NCBI GenBank assembly: GCA_905250075.1
Contig: CAJNOP010000002.1
Coordinates: 6,871,565 to 6,935,564, forward strand
Reading direction: 5' to 3'
DNA: 64,000 nucleotides
Source of the DNA: Rotaria sp. Silwood1
Lineage: Eukaryota; Rotifera; Eurotatoria; Philodinida; Philodinidae
Part shown: positions 1 to 11,800 of the stretch, piece by piece
Layout of the letters: the number at the start of each line of letters is the position of its first letter
Position numbering within the stretch: position 1 is the first letter of the stretch
Program-made: the position numbers and the translations under genes
Notes under the pieces: generated by a model
Seen by the model: the letters and a program-made list of their open reading frames with translations, nothing else
The model's database searches: none
What the model was told of the DNA's origin: nothing

Positions 1-1199
1 ATTTCAAAAAAGAAATCGGAGATTAGGAGGTCTTTAGGAGTATTCATACAAACAAATACTTTCATATTGCTATGTATACATATGAATAATTATACACCCC
101 TCGAAAACCCCCTAGTCCAGCATCTTCCAATAATGATGTTTATAACTAGATACATATGGATAATGTGAAATAATCAGGAGACCATTCATATTCAGGAACA
201 GAAATGTGGAAGAAGCGTTTTGGGCCAGATATTTTGCCTGGCGTTTGAAAAGATCCTTGGTGTCAATGAATGTCATGAAGTGACAGAATTAGATCATAGT
301 GTCAGAAGGCAGTAGAAACACGTTGTTGTCTATTTTCATGTTTTATTTCGTCATGAAGAGAGAAATAATTGATAGACATCTTGCCGATAGGATACTGTCA
401 TGCTCGAACCTTCAGGTGGGTGGGCCAGTTTTCTAGCCTCTCTAACCCTCCTTCATAAACAAAAATAGAGTGTCTTTTTTTTTATTCCAAAATGCAGTTT
501 GAAACCAATAGGTCCATGGACTCGAAAAAAGATGGACCGACTTCACATTGATAAAGCAGAGACATACAGTTAGAAATAGTATCTAAAAAAACATCGATAC
601 TTTTTTTAGAAACAAGTCTTCTGCTGAACAGAAATGATACACCGATGAACAATATATTAGTGACAAATCATCAAAAATCTTTATAAACATCAATATTCAA
701 TCATATAGGTTCATCCTTTTTTGATAAGGAAAGACTGTAGACTGGGTTTCAGTTTCACATAAGTATATCAAATATTTGCCTTTAGACAATTGTGTCAAAG
801 TCATACGTATGATTCACATTTTTCATAGAGTACATGATCACATCTTTCTAGACTTCTAGTACATATGGTGGATGAAATGCACTAGAATGAGCCTAGTGTC
901 TCCTACCATATATATGTATATGAATAGTTCTCATGCATGAAAACACACGCTCAGCAGCAGAAATACATTTTGAAAACTGTAATAAAATAAATTTTGCTTT
1001 ATCAACATGTAGTTGGTTTTGAAAATACAATTCGATTCAATTTAAAAAGCGCGTGATATTGAATGATTATGTCACTGCTATCTCATTTTGCTTTACTAAA
1101 AATTTCTTTTGAGAATTAAATAATAGAAATATTTTTTCAAGCATCAGAAAACGAGAGCTTATCATGAATTACACATAAAAAACTAGATAATGAAAAATT
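1..1199. other. Intergenic, no gene seen
   Basis: AT-rich sequence downstream of LAMTOR4. No reading frame with coding-like composition, RNA gene or clear repeat was recognised on either strand. Confidence 0.5.
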
Positions 1200-1543
1200 T
1201 TAAGCAATTGTTGATGATTCTTGTCGACGTTTAGCAACATAAATTCGATGATTGGCACAAGAAATACAATACACATATTGATCATCAGAAACTAAACATT
1301 GTTTAAATTAAACTTAGAAAATTCGAATATTAATGTCTAACCTGTAAATCGTTTAAATGTCATTTGATCTGTTGGATGTACACTTATTCTTAATGCACAT
1401 AAAACCATTTTATAAATTAAATTTGCAGCATTTTCATTATTTTGTAAATCACCATGGCTATGCTCAATTGAACCATCTTCAGTCATAATTAAATATCCGA
1501 CACAATCGGGAACATTATCAAAAACTTTGGCTAGAGAACTCAT
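1200..1543 (-). CDS. LAMTOR4: Ragulator complex protein LAMTOR4
   Basis: Small roadblock-fold subunit of the lysosomal Ragulator complex, which anchors Rag GTPases for amino-acid signalling to mTORC1. Two coding exons: 1342-1543 and 1200-1291, joined by a 50-bp GT-AG intron, giving 97 aa (the human protein is about 99 aa). The start ATG is at 1543. Seen in the sequence: an N-terminal IPDxxGYL-like segment (VPDCVGYLIMTEDG), then SHGDLQNNENAA, matching the GDLENDEQAA region of the family. FKRFT crosses the splice site into VSDDQYVYCIS, and the protein ends in a basic IYVAKRRQES tail, as in vertebrate LAMTOR4. The intron phase is preserved and the stop follows immediately. Its neighbour upstream on the same strand is HARS, 1.2 kb away, with no functional link expected. 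Confidence 0.88.
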
Positions 1544-2725
1544 CTAAAATTTAAGAAATAAATATCATCAAATCTAGTCGATTTTTATTTATCGTTCGTA
1601 CGCATATTGTTGAGTTTCACATTATTAACTATGATATCAACCCTCAATCTAATTAAATCCCATATAGGAATGATATCAATAAAACTATCCTTATTAACTA
1701 ATTTAATTAAATGATTTTGTTGTAATTTATGTAGTTCATATCATTTAGAAAAAGAGAGATAACTAAACAATTGGTGATGCAACACTTGATAGAGTTATCA
1801 ATTGTATAAAATAACTTAGATGAACAATATCTGATCTTACATAAAAAATAATAAAAAAAATACATTTAAGTTGATTTCATATTTATTTTTTCTTTTTGTC
1901 ATTCATCAAAATTTTAAAATAACATTGTCATGCAAAAATTCTTGTTTTACAATGATCTCTATTTGTAGATTGAGGTGTTCTCTTAAATACATTGTTCTTC
2001 AAAAAATGAATCAATTTGATTACACTATTCGATTAGTATATCGATAAAAAAATTGTGAATAAATATACTTATGATTTATCGATAATGATTATGTTTTGAA
2101 GAATAAAGGCACAATAGAACATTGATTATTAGTGGTGCACATACATACAAGCAGGCTGTGGGTGTGGGCTTTCTCTTCAGCTATACCCACATCCACACAA
2201 TACTAATGACAGTGTAACAGCTTGACGATCTTCGTGTTATCGTAGATGATAATAGCCTCATTAGGGGCATGCACAAATCAATTAGGAATTGATTCGAAAC
2301 TAGTCCTATGTATATATCTATGCCCCAATTCTCAAAGGGTTAAGTCCTATCAAAAGTAACGAGATCTAGAAAGAAAATTATTTTTAAATAGGATTCATTG
2401 ATTTTCTAAAGCAATAACATATTTGATTCTAGAACGTTTCGTTCGTTGTTAGTTTTTATTTTTCTTATAATTTGATCACGTATAAAACAAGCTCGACAAT
2501 TCTCATTTTCTTTTTTGTTTTTAAGGTTTAATTTATCTCATTGTATGACAAAAAAAGTCTAATTTTTCTTCTGTTTCTGTATACAAAAATGAATGAATAT
2601 TTTTTCTTCTCTGTCATAGTTGATAAATTCCCAGATAAAACGAAAAAGTTGTCTTGATTTTATGGCTAAAACAAAAACAAACATTTTTCAAACGACAAGT
2701 ACAACAAACAATATATGAAGTTTAT
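1544..2725. other. Intergenic spacer between LAMTOR4 and HARS
   Basis: Contains the LAMTOR4 5' flank and the HARS 3' flank. No coding potential seen. The one structured piece is a G-rich hairpin at 2157-2197, listed separately. Confidence 0.5.
2157..2197. repeat. Short G-rich hairpin with two TGTGGG units
   Basis: TGTGGGTGTGGG at 2157-2168 pairs with CCCACATCCACA at 2186-2197 (one mismatch) around a 17-nt loop containing TTCAGC. A related hairpin lies at 4297-4335 in a HARS intron: GGGGTGTGAG, loop with TTCAGC, then CCACACTC. The two probably belong to one small dispersed family. Function unknown. Confidence 0.45.
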
Positions 2726-5256
2726 TTAATTGCTGTTTGTTTTCGAAGATGTTTCTTGTGTTCGTTGTCGAACTTTTGTAAGATAAGCTCGTAATTGTTC
2801 AGCTAATTGAGCACGTGGAATTTCAAACTAAATCATCAAATAAAGACAAAAAATATCAATTTGTTTTTTTTTTTGAAAAGATTGAAAAATAAAAAGTCTT
2901 ACTTCTTCTCTTGTTTCAACGTCACGAATTTTTACTATTCCAGCTTCTAATTCTGAACTACCAATAATTACACATAGTTCAATTTGATTTTTCTCACAAT
3001 ATTGTAATTGATCAAGCATTTTTGGATTACGTTTCAATGCCATTTCTGCCTAAAAATACGAATAACAAAAAAGAAAATAATTTCAATATTTATATTCTAT
3101 CATTATAAATCAAACCTTAAAACCATTTGCCCATAAATAACTACATAATTTCATACGTTCTTCAATTAAATTCTTTTGAGCTGATGCAACATAAACTTCA
3201 GTTTCAATTGTTTTTGTTTGAATTTTTGATTCATGCATTTGATGTTCTTTAATTGCAAATATTCTTTCAACACCAATACTTGCACCAATACATGGTACAC
3301 GTCGTTGTCTTGGATCAATTTTGTGAACAAGTTCATCATATCGTCCACCACCAGCTACACTTCCAACAGCAACTTGATCATCACCTAATTGTGGATCATA
3401 TTGATATTTAGTAAGAACAGCTTCAAAAATAACACCAGTATAATAATCTAAACCACGAGCTAATTTTAAATCGAATGTTATCTAATAACAAAATAAATAA
3501 TTTCTGTTAGCACAAAAGAAAAGAAAACTTCAAGGTATTTTTATCTTTACTTTATCCATAACTCCATATAATGTTAAATAACGAAAAAGTAATTCAAGAC
3601 CTTTTAATGCTTCACTAGCATATTTTATTGCCATTAATTGAGCATCAGTTCGAAGTTTATCGATTAAATCAGCATTACCTATTAAATAAAAAGATTATTC
3701 GAATTGAATTAATAGGATATATATTTATATAATATACCATGCATTTGAACATAACTCCAAATTTTATCGGCTACCTCTGGTGATAAACCTTTTTCATGAA
3801 TCATTTCATTGCGAACAACACTCCATGGTGTCTAGAACAAATGAAATATTTTTTTTTTTCGTTTAAAATTATAAATAAATATATATTGTATACTTTATCA
3901 AGTTTATCAACAGATGAACTTATTGGACGAAAGTGTGAATCTGGAACACCACATACAGCAAAGATAGCATCGAGTAATTTGCGGTGATTAACCTATAGAA
4001 ATGACAAATGATTGTGTAATAATATTAGCTTTGAAATCAATAAATTAAATCTATTCATTCTTTATCTTGTTCAAATATTCTAATCTTTTCTTTCGCATGA
4101 TTAAAATAGAAAAATAAAAAATCCAAACTTTTCTATTCATACTTAATACACATAGAACAGTTAGAAAACATGAATTTTGCAATAAAGACTTTCCTTAGTG
4201 GTAATAAGTTCAGTCTTCCTAAGAGTGAAAGTCCAATAGAAACACAAGTTTTCTCAAGACCAAAAGTCTGAATTAAGTCATAAATTTACTAATTAGGATG
4301 GGGGTGTGAGTATGCATTTCAGCCACACTCATATCCTTTTAAACAAAATGAAAAATACGCTTAAATAAATAAGAAAATTCTTACATAGACTTTATATTGT
4401 CCTAAATCAAGTTTATCAAGAATTTCCACAACAATTTTGATACATTCTGCATCAGCTACCATTAGGTCAAAATCACCGGCTATATCAAAATCACATTGAT
4501 AAAATTCTCTATAACGACCACGTGTCATTTTTGGATTGTCACGTCGATAAACTTTTCCTATATGATATCGTTTCATAGTTGCAATTCGATTTTCTGCTAT
4601 ATAACGTGCAAATGGTACAGTTAAATCATAACGTAAAGCTAATTGTTCTGCACCGCCTTGATCTTTTAATTCATAAATAAGTTTCGAATCTTCACCATAT
4701 TTTTCTGTAAGAAGTGACTAAAAAATAAAAATAAATAAAACATACAAATCCTTTCTTTCTCTTCAACAAAACAGATGATTTCATACTGTAAGCTCCATAA
4801 CTGGTGTATCGATTGTTTCGGCACCATGTTGTTTAAAACAATCAGTAATTATTCGAAATACTTCCTCACGAATTTTCATCTGACTTGGATGGTAATCTCG
4901 TGTACCCTAAATCAAAAGTTTTCATCATTAAAATTCTTTTACTAACAATAGAAAACTTACTCGAGGAGTTTTAAGAAGTTTTTCACCACCAGCCGATGGT
5001 TCTTCACCATTGGTTGCTTGATGATCAGCTAGTTCCTTTTTTAAACTTATTAATTTATTGACAGCTTCATTGATCTATTTAAATAGATGTTCTAAATATA
5101 TACTTAGTTAATAATGAAATAACAAACCTGTTCAGATGAAGCTTTATCAGCTTTTAGTTTTCTCACAAGATCACCTTGTATTTTGATTAAATCATTAAGA
5201 TCATTGTCAGTTATTGATAGACCAGTTGAGATTGCTGATGCTAAATTCGTTGTCAT
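2726..5256 (-). CDS. HARS1: Histidine--tRNA ligase (HisRS) with WHEP domain
   Basis: Class II aminoacyl-tRNA synthetase charging tRNA-His. Ten coding exons: 5128-5256, 4961-5074, 4787-4906, 4385-4717, 3894-3992, 3738-3831, 3551-3678, 3116-3481, 2903-3049 and 2726-2827, all GT-AG. They sum to 1632 nt (543 aa; human about 509). The N-terminus is a WHEP helix-turn-helix ([17 protein letters not shown]). Then come GTRDYHP; motif 2 ([13 protein letters not shown] with [10 protein letters not shown]); the His-binding signature [10 protein letters not shown] followed by GGGRYD; motif 3 around [11 protein letters not shown]; and the anticodon-binding domain beginning near VASAQK and [12 protein letters not shown]. 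The ATG at 5256 is chosen because the longer open frame to 5331 begins with TTG directly after a stop. A possible alternative upstream exon is discussed as a finding. The 5' end faces the large coiled-coil gene. Confidence 0.95.
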
Positions 5257-5890
5257 ATCCGAGTTTGTTGCTATGTCTTTTGATATAAATATATTCTGAA
5301 CGAATATATATCTAAAAGTGTATTGACCCAATTAAATGATGAAAGAAAATAAATATATCTGATGCAATCGACCAACATAGTAAGTATGTGATGATTTCCG
5401 ATTACAGCAATAAAAGCAAAATTTCATGAGAAAATTTTTGTAATTACTTATTTTGAAAGAATATACAAAAGAAAATAAGTTTTAAGAATTGTTTTCTTCA
5501 TTTTGGAGTGAGGTCTCTGTTTCATGTGAATGGTTGTTAGCAACCAATCGGTTGCAATCTTCAAGTGACGCGTGTACAAATGGTGATTGTAGAAACGAAC
5601 GAAAACGTGCGTCGCCGAGTATCAATTGATAGCAAAGAAATGTTATTTATATTTTCAGTTATGCTTGATTGAGCTATTGATCATATTTTTTTTTCTTGTC
5701 GATATTTATTCAATATATATATTTATAGACTATTTTACTTTTCTTTTCTGTGGTTGGTCATAGAGACACTCCAATTGTCCTTGTTTTCATACCTTACACG
5801 TCGTTAATTTTTTTTCTTTCTGAATGTGTCTCATCAATCCTGTTGTAGTTGAGGCATTTTTAGTATTAATAAACAATATTGTTTTATTCA
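5257..5890. promoter_or_regulatory. Divergent intergenic region HARS / coiled-coil gene
   Basis: About 630 bp separates the start codons of HARS (minus) and the large plus-strand gene. It must hold both promoters and 5' UTRs. It includes a somewhat less AT-rich core around 5510-5620 (CAATCGGTTGCAATC and ACGCGTG). No specific promoter element can be asserted. Confidence 0.5.
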
Positions 5891-8800
5891 ATGTTAAAAC
5901 CAGAACGAGTAACATTTTCTGCTGACGATGATGAATTTAATCAGTTTACAAATAATGATCAATTAAAGTCTTTTCTTAATGATTCTCTCGTTCATTATTC
6001 AACAGATTTTATAAAAAGTGATCAACAAGAATCAACATCTATTAAACATTCAAATTCCTTAGACCAATTTTCATCTATAACAATGTCTAGTCAACAAGAA
6101 CAACAAGAACAATCAGAAACTAAACATGAACCATCAATATCAGCACCACCATCTTTAATCTCAGAAGAAAATCCAATTCTTAATGAAAATAATTTACATC
6201 AATTTGATGCATTAACATTACAACAATTAGCTATTGGTACACATCAAAATTTTTCAAATATAAATGAACATGATACAGAAACAAGTCCATCTCATTCCAT
6301 ATCATATACTGATATACAAAAAGAAGTTGATCGTGTAAGACAAATGAAATATGGTCGAACATTTTCATCACCAACATCATCACTTTGTACACGATTAACA
6401 GTAAATCCATTTAATGGAACAAATAATAATATTAATTTATCATCACTAACACAATCAGTTCATTTTTCTGAAGAATCAAATCAAACAAATTGTCTTCCAT
6501 TTTCATCAACATTTATAACATCAATACCAGAATCAATTGTACCAGTATCTGTTGTACCATCAACAACAGATGATAATCATTTTATACCAATACATCATAT
6601 TGAATCACCATCAATAGAAGATCGTGAAGTATTTGAAACATTTCATATCAAACAAACTCCTGTACCTGGTATAGCTATACGACAATCAGTTAATTCATTA
6701 AATCGTAATATGTCAACATCAGAAACAGATTTAATTGCATCATTACATCGTAGTGAAAGTAAACAAGGTTTAGATAATCAATCTGAACATGGTACAACAT
6801 ATAGTGGTGTATCAGATGATATGATATTTAATGAATGGGATAAAGAACGTAATTTATTTCAAGATTATATTAATTCATTACGTACAGAAATTCGTGTACT
6901 TTTACAAGAACGTTCTGAATATCAAAAACAAATTGAAACAATAAATAATAATTTAAGTGAACATAAACGTTTAAATTTAACACAAGACAATAGTGATCAA
7001 ACAAAATTTGAACTATTAAAAAAATCTTTAGAAGAAAAAAATCTTGTTCTTGAACAATTACAAAAAGAATATGAAATAATTAAAGAAAAAAATACAAATT
7101 TAACAAGAAAAATATCTGTTTTACGTTGTGATGCTAAAGCACAAACAGGTGTTATTGATGAATTAAAACAAAAAATAGCTGAATTAACTGTTGATATACA
7201 AAATCATATTATTGTTAAACGTCGTTTAGAAATTTCAATGATGACTTTAGAAAGTGATTGTAAAATGATTGATACTGAAAGAATACGTTTAACTAATGAT
7301 ATTAAAGATGTTCAATTGAGTAAACAAGATTTAGAAAAATTATTACAACAAGCTAATGTACAAATTGCTGAACAGGGTAATTTTATTAGAAAAAAAAAAA
7401 TTTTTTTCTTCATCTAAAAAAAAAAAGCAAAACTAAGCTTTCAGTAGTATTTTTCTTAAGAAATATCAATGAATATAGAATATCGGTAATTACAAAGCAT
7501 TTTTATTTGTTCCCCGTCATGGTTATCAAATGATGATAATTGAAGTAAAGACCGATTCTCTCCTTCATATATCAACTTTAAATATAAAGAAATATTCAAG
7601 AGTTTCATCTGTAATTATATAAAGAATGAAGATTCTAATTATGTGAACGAAACATCATTCAATAATATGATACTACAAAATGTTCTTCTAAAAATCGTAA
7701 AACAATTTGGGTTTCTATTAATATTTGACTAAGCTATCAAAATTTTTTCTAGACGTTTCCGGCTTTCACAACAGTCATACTTTCGAACTTTGGTATGAAA
7801 CTTTATGCATATAGAGAACTCAACTGAAACAGCTGCGATTAGGAAATCAGAAGTTTTGAACAGTCGCTTCAAAATATAGAACCTTTTCTACATATAGTGT
7901 ATATAATATGTATTTTTTGAAAGCTTCGTATTTCGAAGAGACTGTTTAAAACTTCTGGTTCTTTTAATGGAAGTTAGTCTAGTTGAGTTCTGTATATGGG
8001 CAAAGTTTCAGGTCAAAATTTGATAGCTTAATCAAATTTTAATAGAAATCTAAATCGTTTTAAGGTTTTAATAAGGATACTAGGTGGTATCAAGTCATTG
8101 AAATCAGAAGAAGACAGTTGAAGAGGTTCTCGCGTTAGTTGAATGTCGAATTTGTAATTAGATACAGTCAATCTAGAATTAATTAGAGAATTCATATTCA
8201 AACTCGAATTTGTCTATAGATTAATGGACGAATTCAGTCAAGATTCAAGTAGTTATAGATAGTTCTCCATCCAAATAGTTCTTGGTTACGAAACGATCGA
8301 TAACTTCATCAATTCAAATTTAATCGATCGATTGATGATTGCATTTATTCAAATACCATTGCTTCTTCGCAATACATCTGTAAAAACTAGAATCGAGCAT
8401 TGAATATTATCTTCTTTTAAACGTTAAACATATCTAAACATTTTTTATAGAATACTTCATCATTTATAAATAAAATTTCATTTTAGGTTCAACTATTGAA
8501 ATGCTTCGTTCGGATAATATTCAAGTACGTTCACAATTATCTGCAACACAACGTCGAATGTTACAAGAAAAACAACAAGTCATGGATTATCTACGACAAA
8601 TTGAAAACGATCTTATTGAAAAAGAACAAATAAAACAACGTGAATCTATTTTACGTAAAGATTATGGAAAATTACAATTAGCACAAAAACAAGATCGACA
8701 AGAAATTGATCAATTAAATGTACAAATAAATCAACAAAAACAAAAATTAGATCAATTAGAACAGGAACGTTTACAATTATTTAAAACTATTCAAAATATG

Positions 8801-11800
8801 GATGATAATAAAGTACAATTAGAAGTCGAATTAAATTCCTATAAATCAGCAACAAAACGTTTATATACATATTTTAAAATACCATTTGATTCAATTCAAT
8901 CTATTGATCAATTAATACCTATGTTAGAAGATCGTTATCGTACAGAACAAATATCACAAGTTAGTTCTTTTGTTTTTTTTGTAAGGTTATCTATATTAAA
9001 AAAAAATTTAATGTTTGCAGGCTCGTATTCATCATATTCCACTAGTTAAATCAACATCGGATGTTAATCATGAACAAGAAACAGAAGATATTCGTCAACT
9101 TCGACAAGATTTATATTCAATGAATATACAATTAAAACAATTAAATGATGCTAATCAAGCTTGGCAACAATATCAACAAAATCAAATCACTTTATTATGT
9201 GATCGATTCAAATTAACTAATATTGATCATCTATCTTTTGAGGATATTATACAACAAATTGAAAATCGTTTTAATATTATTAATAATCAACTTATTGATT
9301 TGCAAAATATTAAAAGTAAGTTTTTTTTTTTATTGGTTCAATACAATTAATATTATTTTATTTTTGACATAGAAACTGATGATGGTTTACAAAAACATAT
9401 TGATGAAACTCAAATTGTTAGTACACAACTGATGAGAGATGATAATCATCAATCGAAATATACACAAACAGAAAATAATGAAGAATATCAACAATTACAA
9501 AAAGATCAATCAGCAGAAGTTTGTTTTTAAATATTGTAAAAAATCCTTCTCTTTTAATTATCTTTTTTAAAGATTTCAATTCAAAGTTCTACTCCTAATC
9601 TGAATCAATATGAAGAAGAACTTCGTGAACTTCGAGAAAGTCTTACTACTTTAACTACACAATATACACAATTAAATGAAGCTAATCGAACATGGGAACA
9701 ATATCATCAAAATCAACTTGATAGTTTTAAAAATAAACTTCAAGTTAAGTTACCTATGGAAACTGATTACTCATTTGATGATATAGCACAACACATTACT
9801 ACTTATATTGATCAAATACAAAAAGAACGTGAAAATCTTATGCAATACTTACAGACTTCTGAAACACTAACTAATGATCTTCGTTCTGGTAGCCGATTTA
9901 ACCTTCCATTTAAACTTCATCTTATCTTTATTTTTATTTTTATTTTTTGTTAAGAATTAGCTAATAATAATACAATAATGCAAGAGACTTATGCTAATAC
10001 AATAAATGAACTTAATCAAAAAATACTCATGCTCAAACAACAAAATGATCAATTGGAAGCTGAAAGAAAAACATTAATAACTGGTAAAGATTTATATACA
10101 ATAATTCAGATTATTAATGAAAATTATTCTATAGATTCAACATCAGTAGAATCCCAACCCGTCAACAAGCAAATATCTGCTTCACCAGTTCATGAAGTAT
10201 GTGTAACTTCTTGTAATTCAACAAGTCTATATTCATGTTAAACATGTAGGCTAAGATTCATACTATTACACCAATTCAATCAGGATTGCCTATCATTGAT
10301 GAACAAGAACTTCAACAACTTCGAGACAATGTTACTCTTCTCACTAATCAATGTGCACAACTTGATGAAGCGAATCGTGCTTGGCAACAATATCAAACAG
10401 CACAACTTCAAGATTTTAGATCGAAACTTCATGATTATTTGACTTTTGATGAAAATGCATCTTTTGATATCATTGCACAACAAATTGTTGAACAAATATC
10501 AAAAGAAAGAGAAGATTTCAATGAAAAATATGAAGCAATAGAAAAAGCTAATGATATACTTCGTTCAGGTACTTCTATTTTTATTATCGATTTGGCTTAC
10601 TTATATTCTTTTCTTCGTAGAATCAACAAATAATTTAGAATCAATTCACCAAACATATACGAATACACTAAATGAATTGAATCAAAAGTTACTTGCCATG
10701 AAGAACCGATGCGAAGAACTTGATACTGAGAAACAACTTTTGTCAATTGAACTCGAAAAACGATGTGTTGAGATCGAGCGAGAACATGCTAACCAAACCA
10801 TTGGTATATGTTTCCTATTATATAATCAGCATGATCATGTCTAATTTTATTGTTTTAGAAAAAGTGTCCTCAGAAACATTAAAACAACCCTTAAAAGAGG
10901 TTTGTTTTTATTCATTATCCCCATCAATACATTTCTCTTGCTTTCAGGTTCCTATTCATACCAGCAGCACAGATGTTGAAGAAGAAAGAAAAGAACTAGA
11001 AAAACTTCGTGATAATATTGCTCATCTTACAAATCAATGTGCACAACTTAATGAAGCAAATCGAGCTTGGCTACAATATCAACAAACACAATTCGATACT
11101 TTCAGAAATACACTTTATCCTTATTTACCTATAGATGAAACTTTCACATTGGATCAAGCTGCACAACAAATTCTTCATCAAACTATGAAAGAAAGACAAG
11201 ATTTTACTCAACGATATGAAGCATTAGAAAAAGTTCATGATGATTTTCGATTAGGTAACCAATTTATTAATTCTTATCTTAATTTTTTATGCGTAATTTT
11301 TCTCTTCAATAGAATCAGCAACCAATTTGGACACCATCAAACAATCTTATACTGATACAATCGATGAATTAAATAAAAAACTTCTTAATATGAAAGAACA
11401 AGATGAACCAACAAATAGTAAGCTCTCTCATCGAAAAAACTATCAGCTGATGTTTCCTTTCTCTATGATAGAACTTGAATCAACTACTTTGTTACAAAAA
11501 GCATTCGAAAAGGTATGTTTTCTTGAGTTATTTTTTGTGTTTCTATTGATGTTTGCATTACTTTGAATATTTAGACTCCAATAAAGAGTGATGAAACTAT
11601 TGATCAACAGGAAACAGAAGAAATTCGACAACTTCGTGAAAATCTTGTTTCACTTACATCTCAACTTGATGAAACAAAACGAACATCACAACAATATAAA
11701 CAAACACAACTTGATATTTTACGAAATCAACTTCAACATTGTTTATCAATTGATTCTAATATTTCATTTGATGATATAGCACAACAAATTGTTGATCAAG

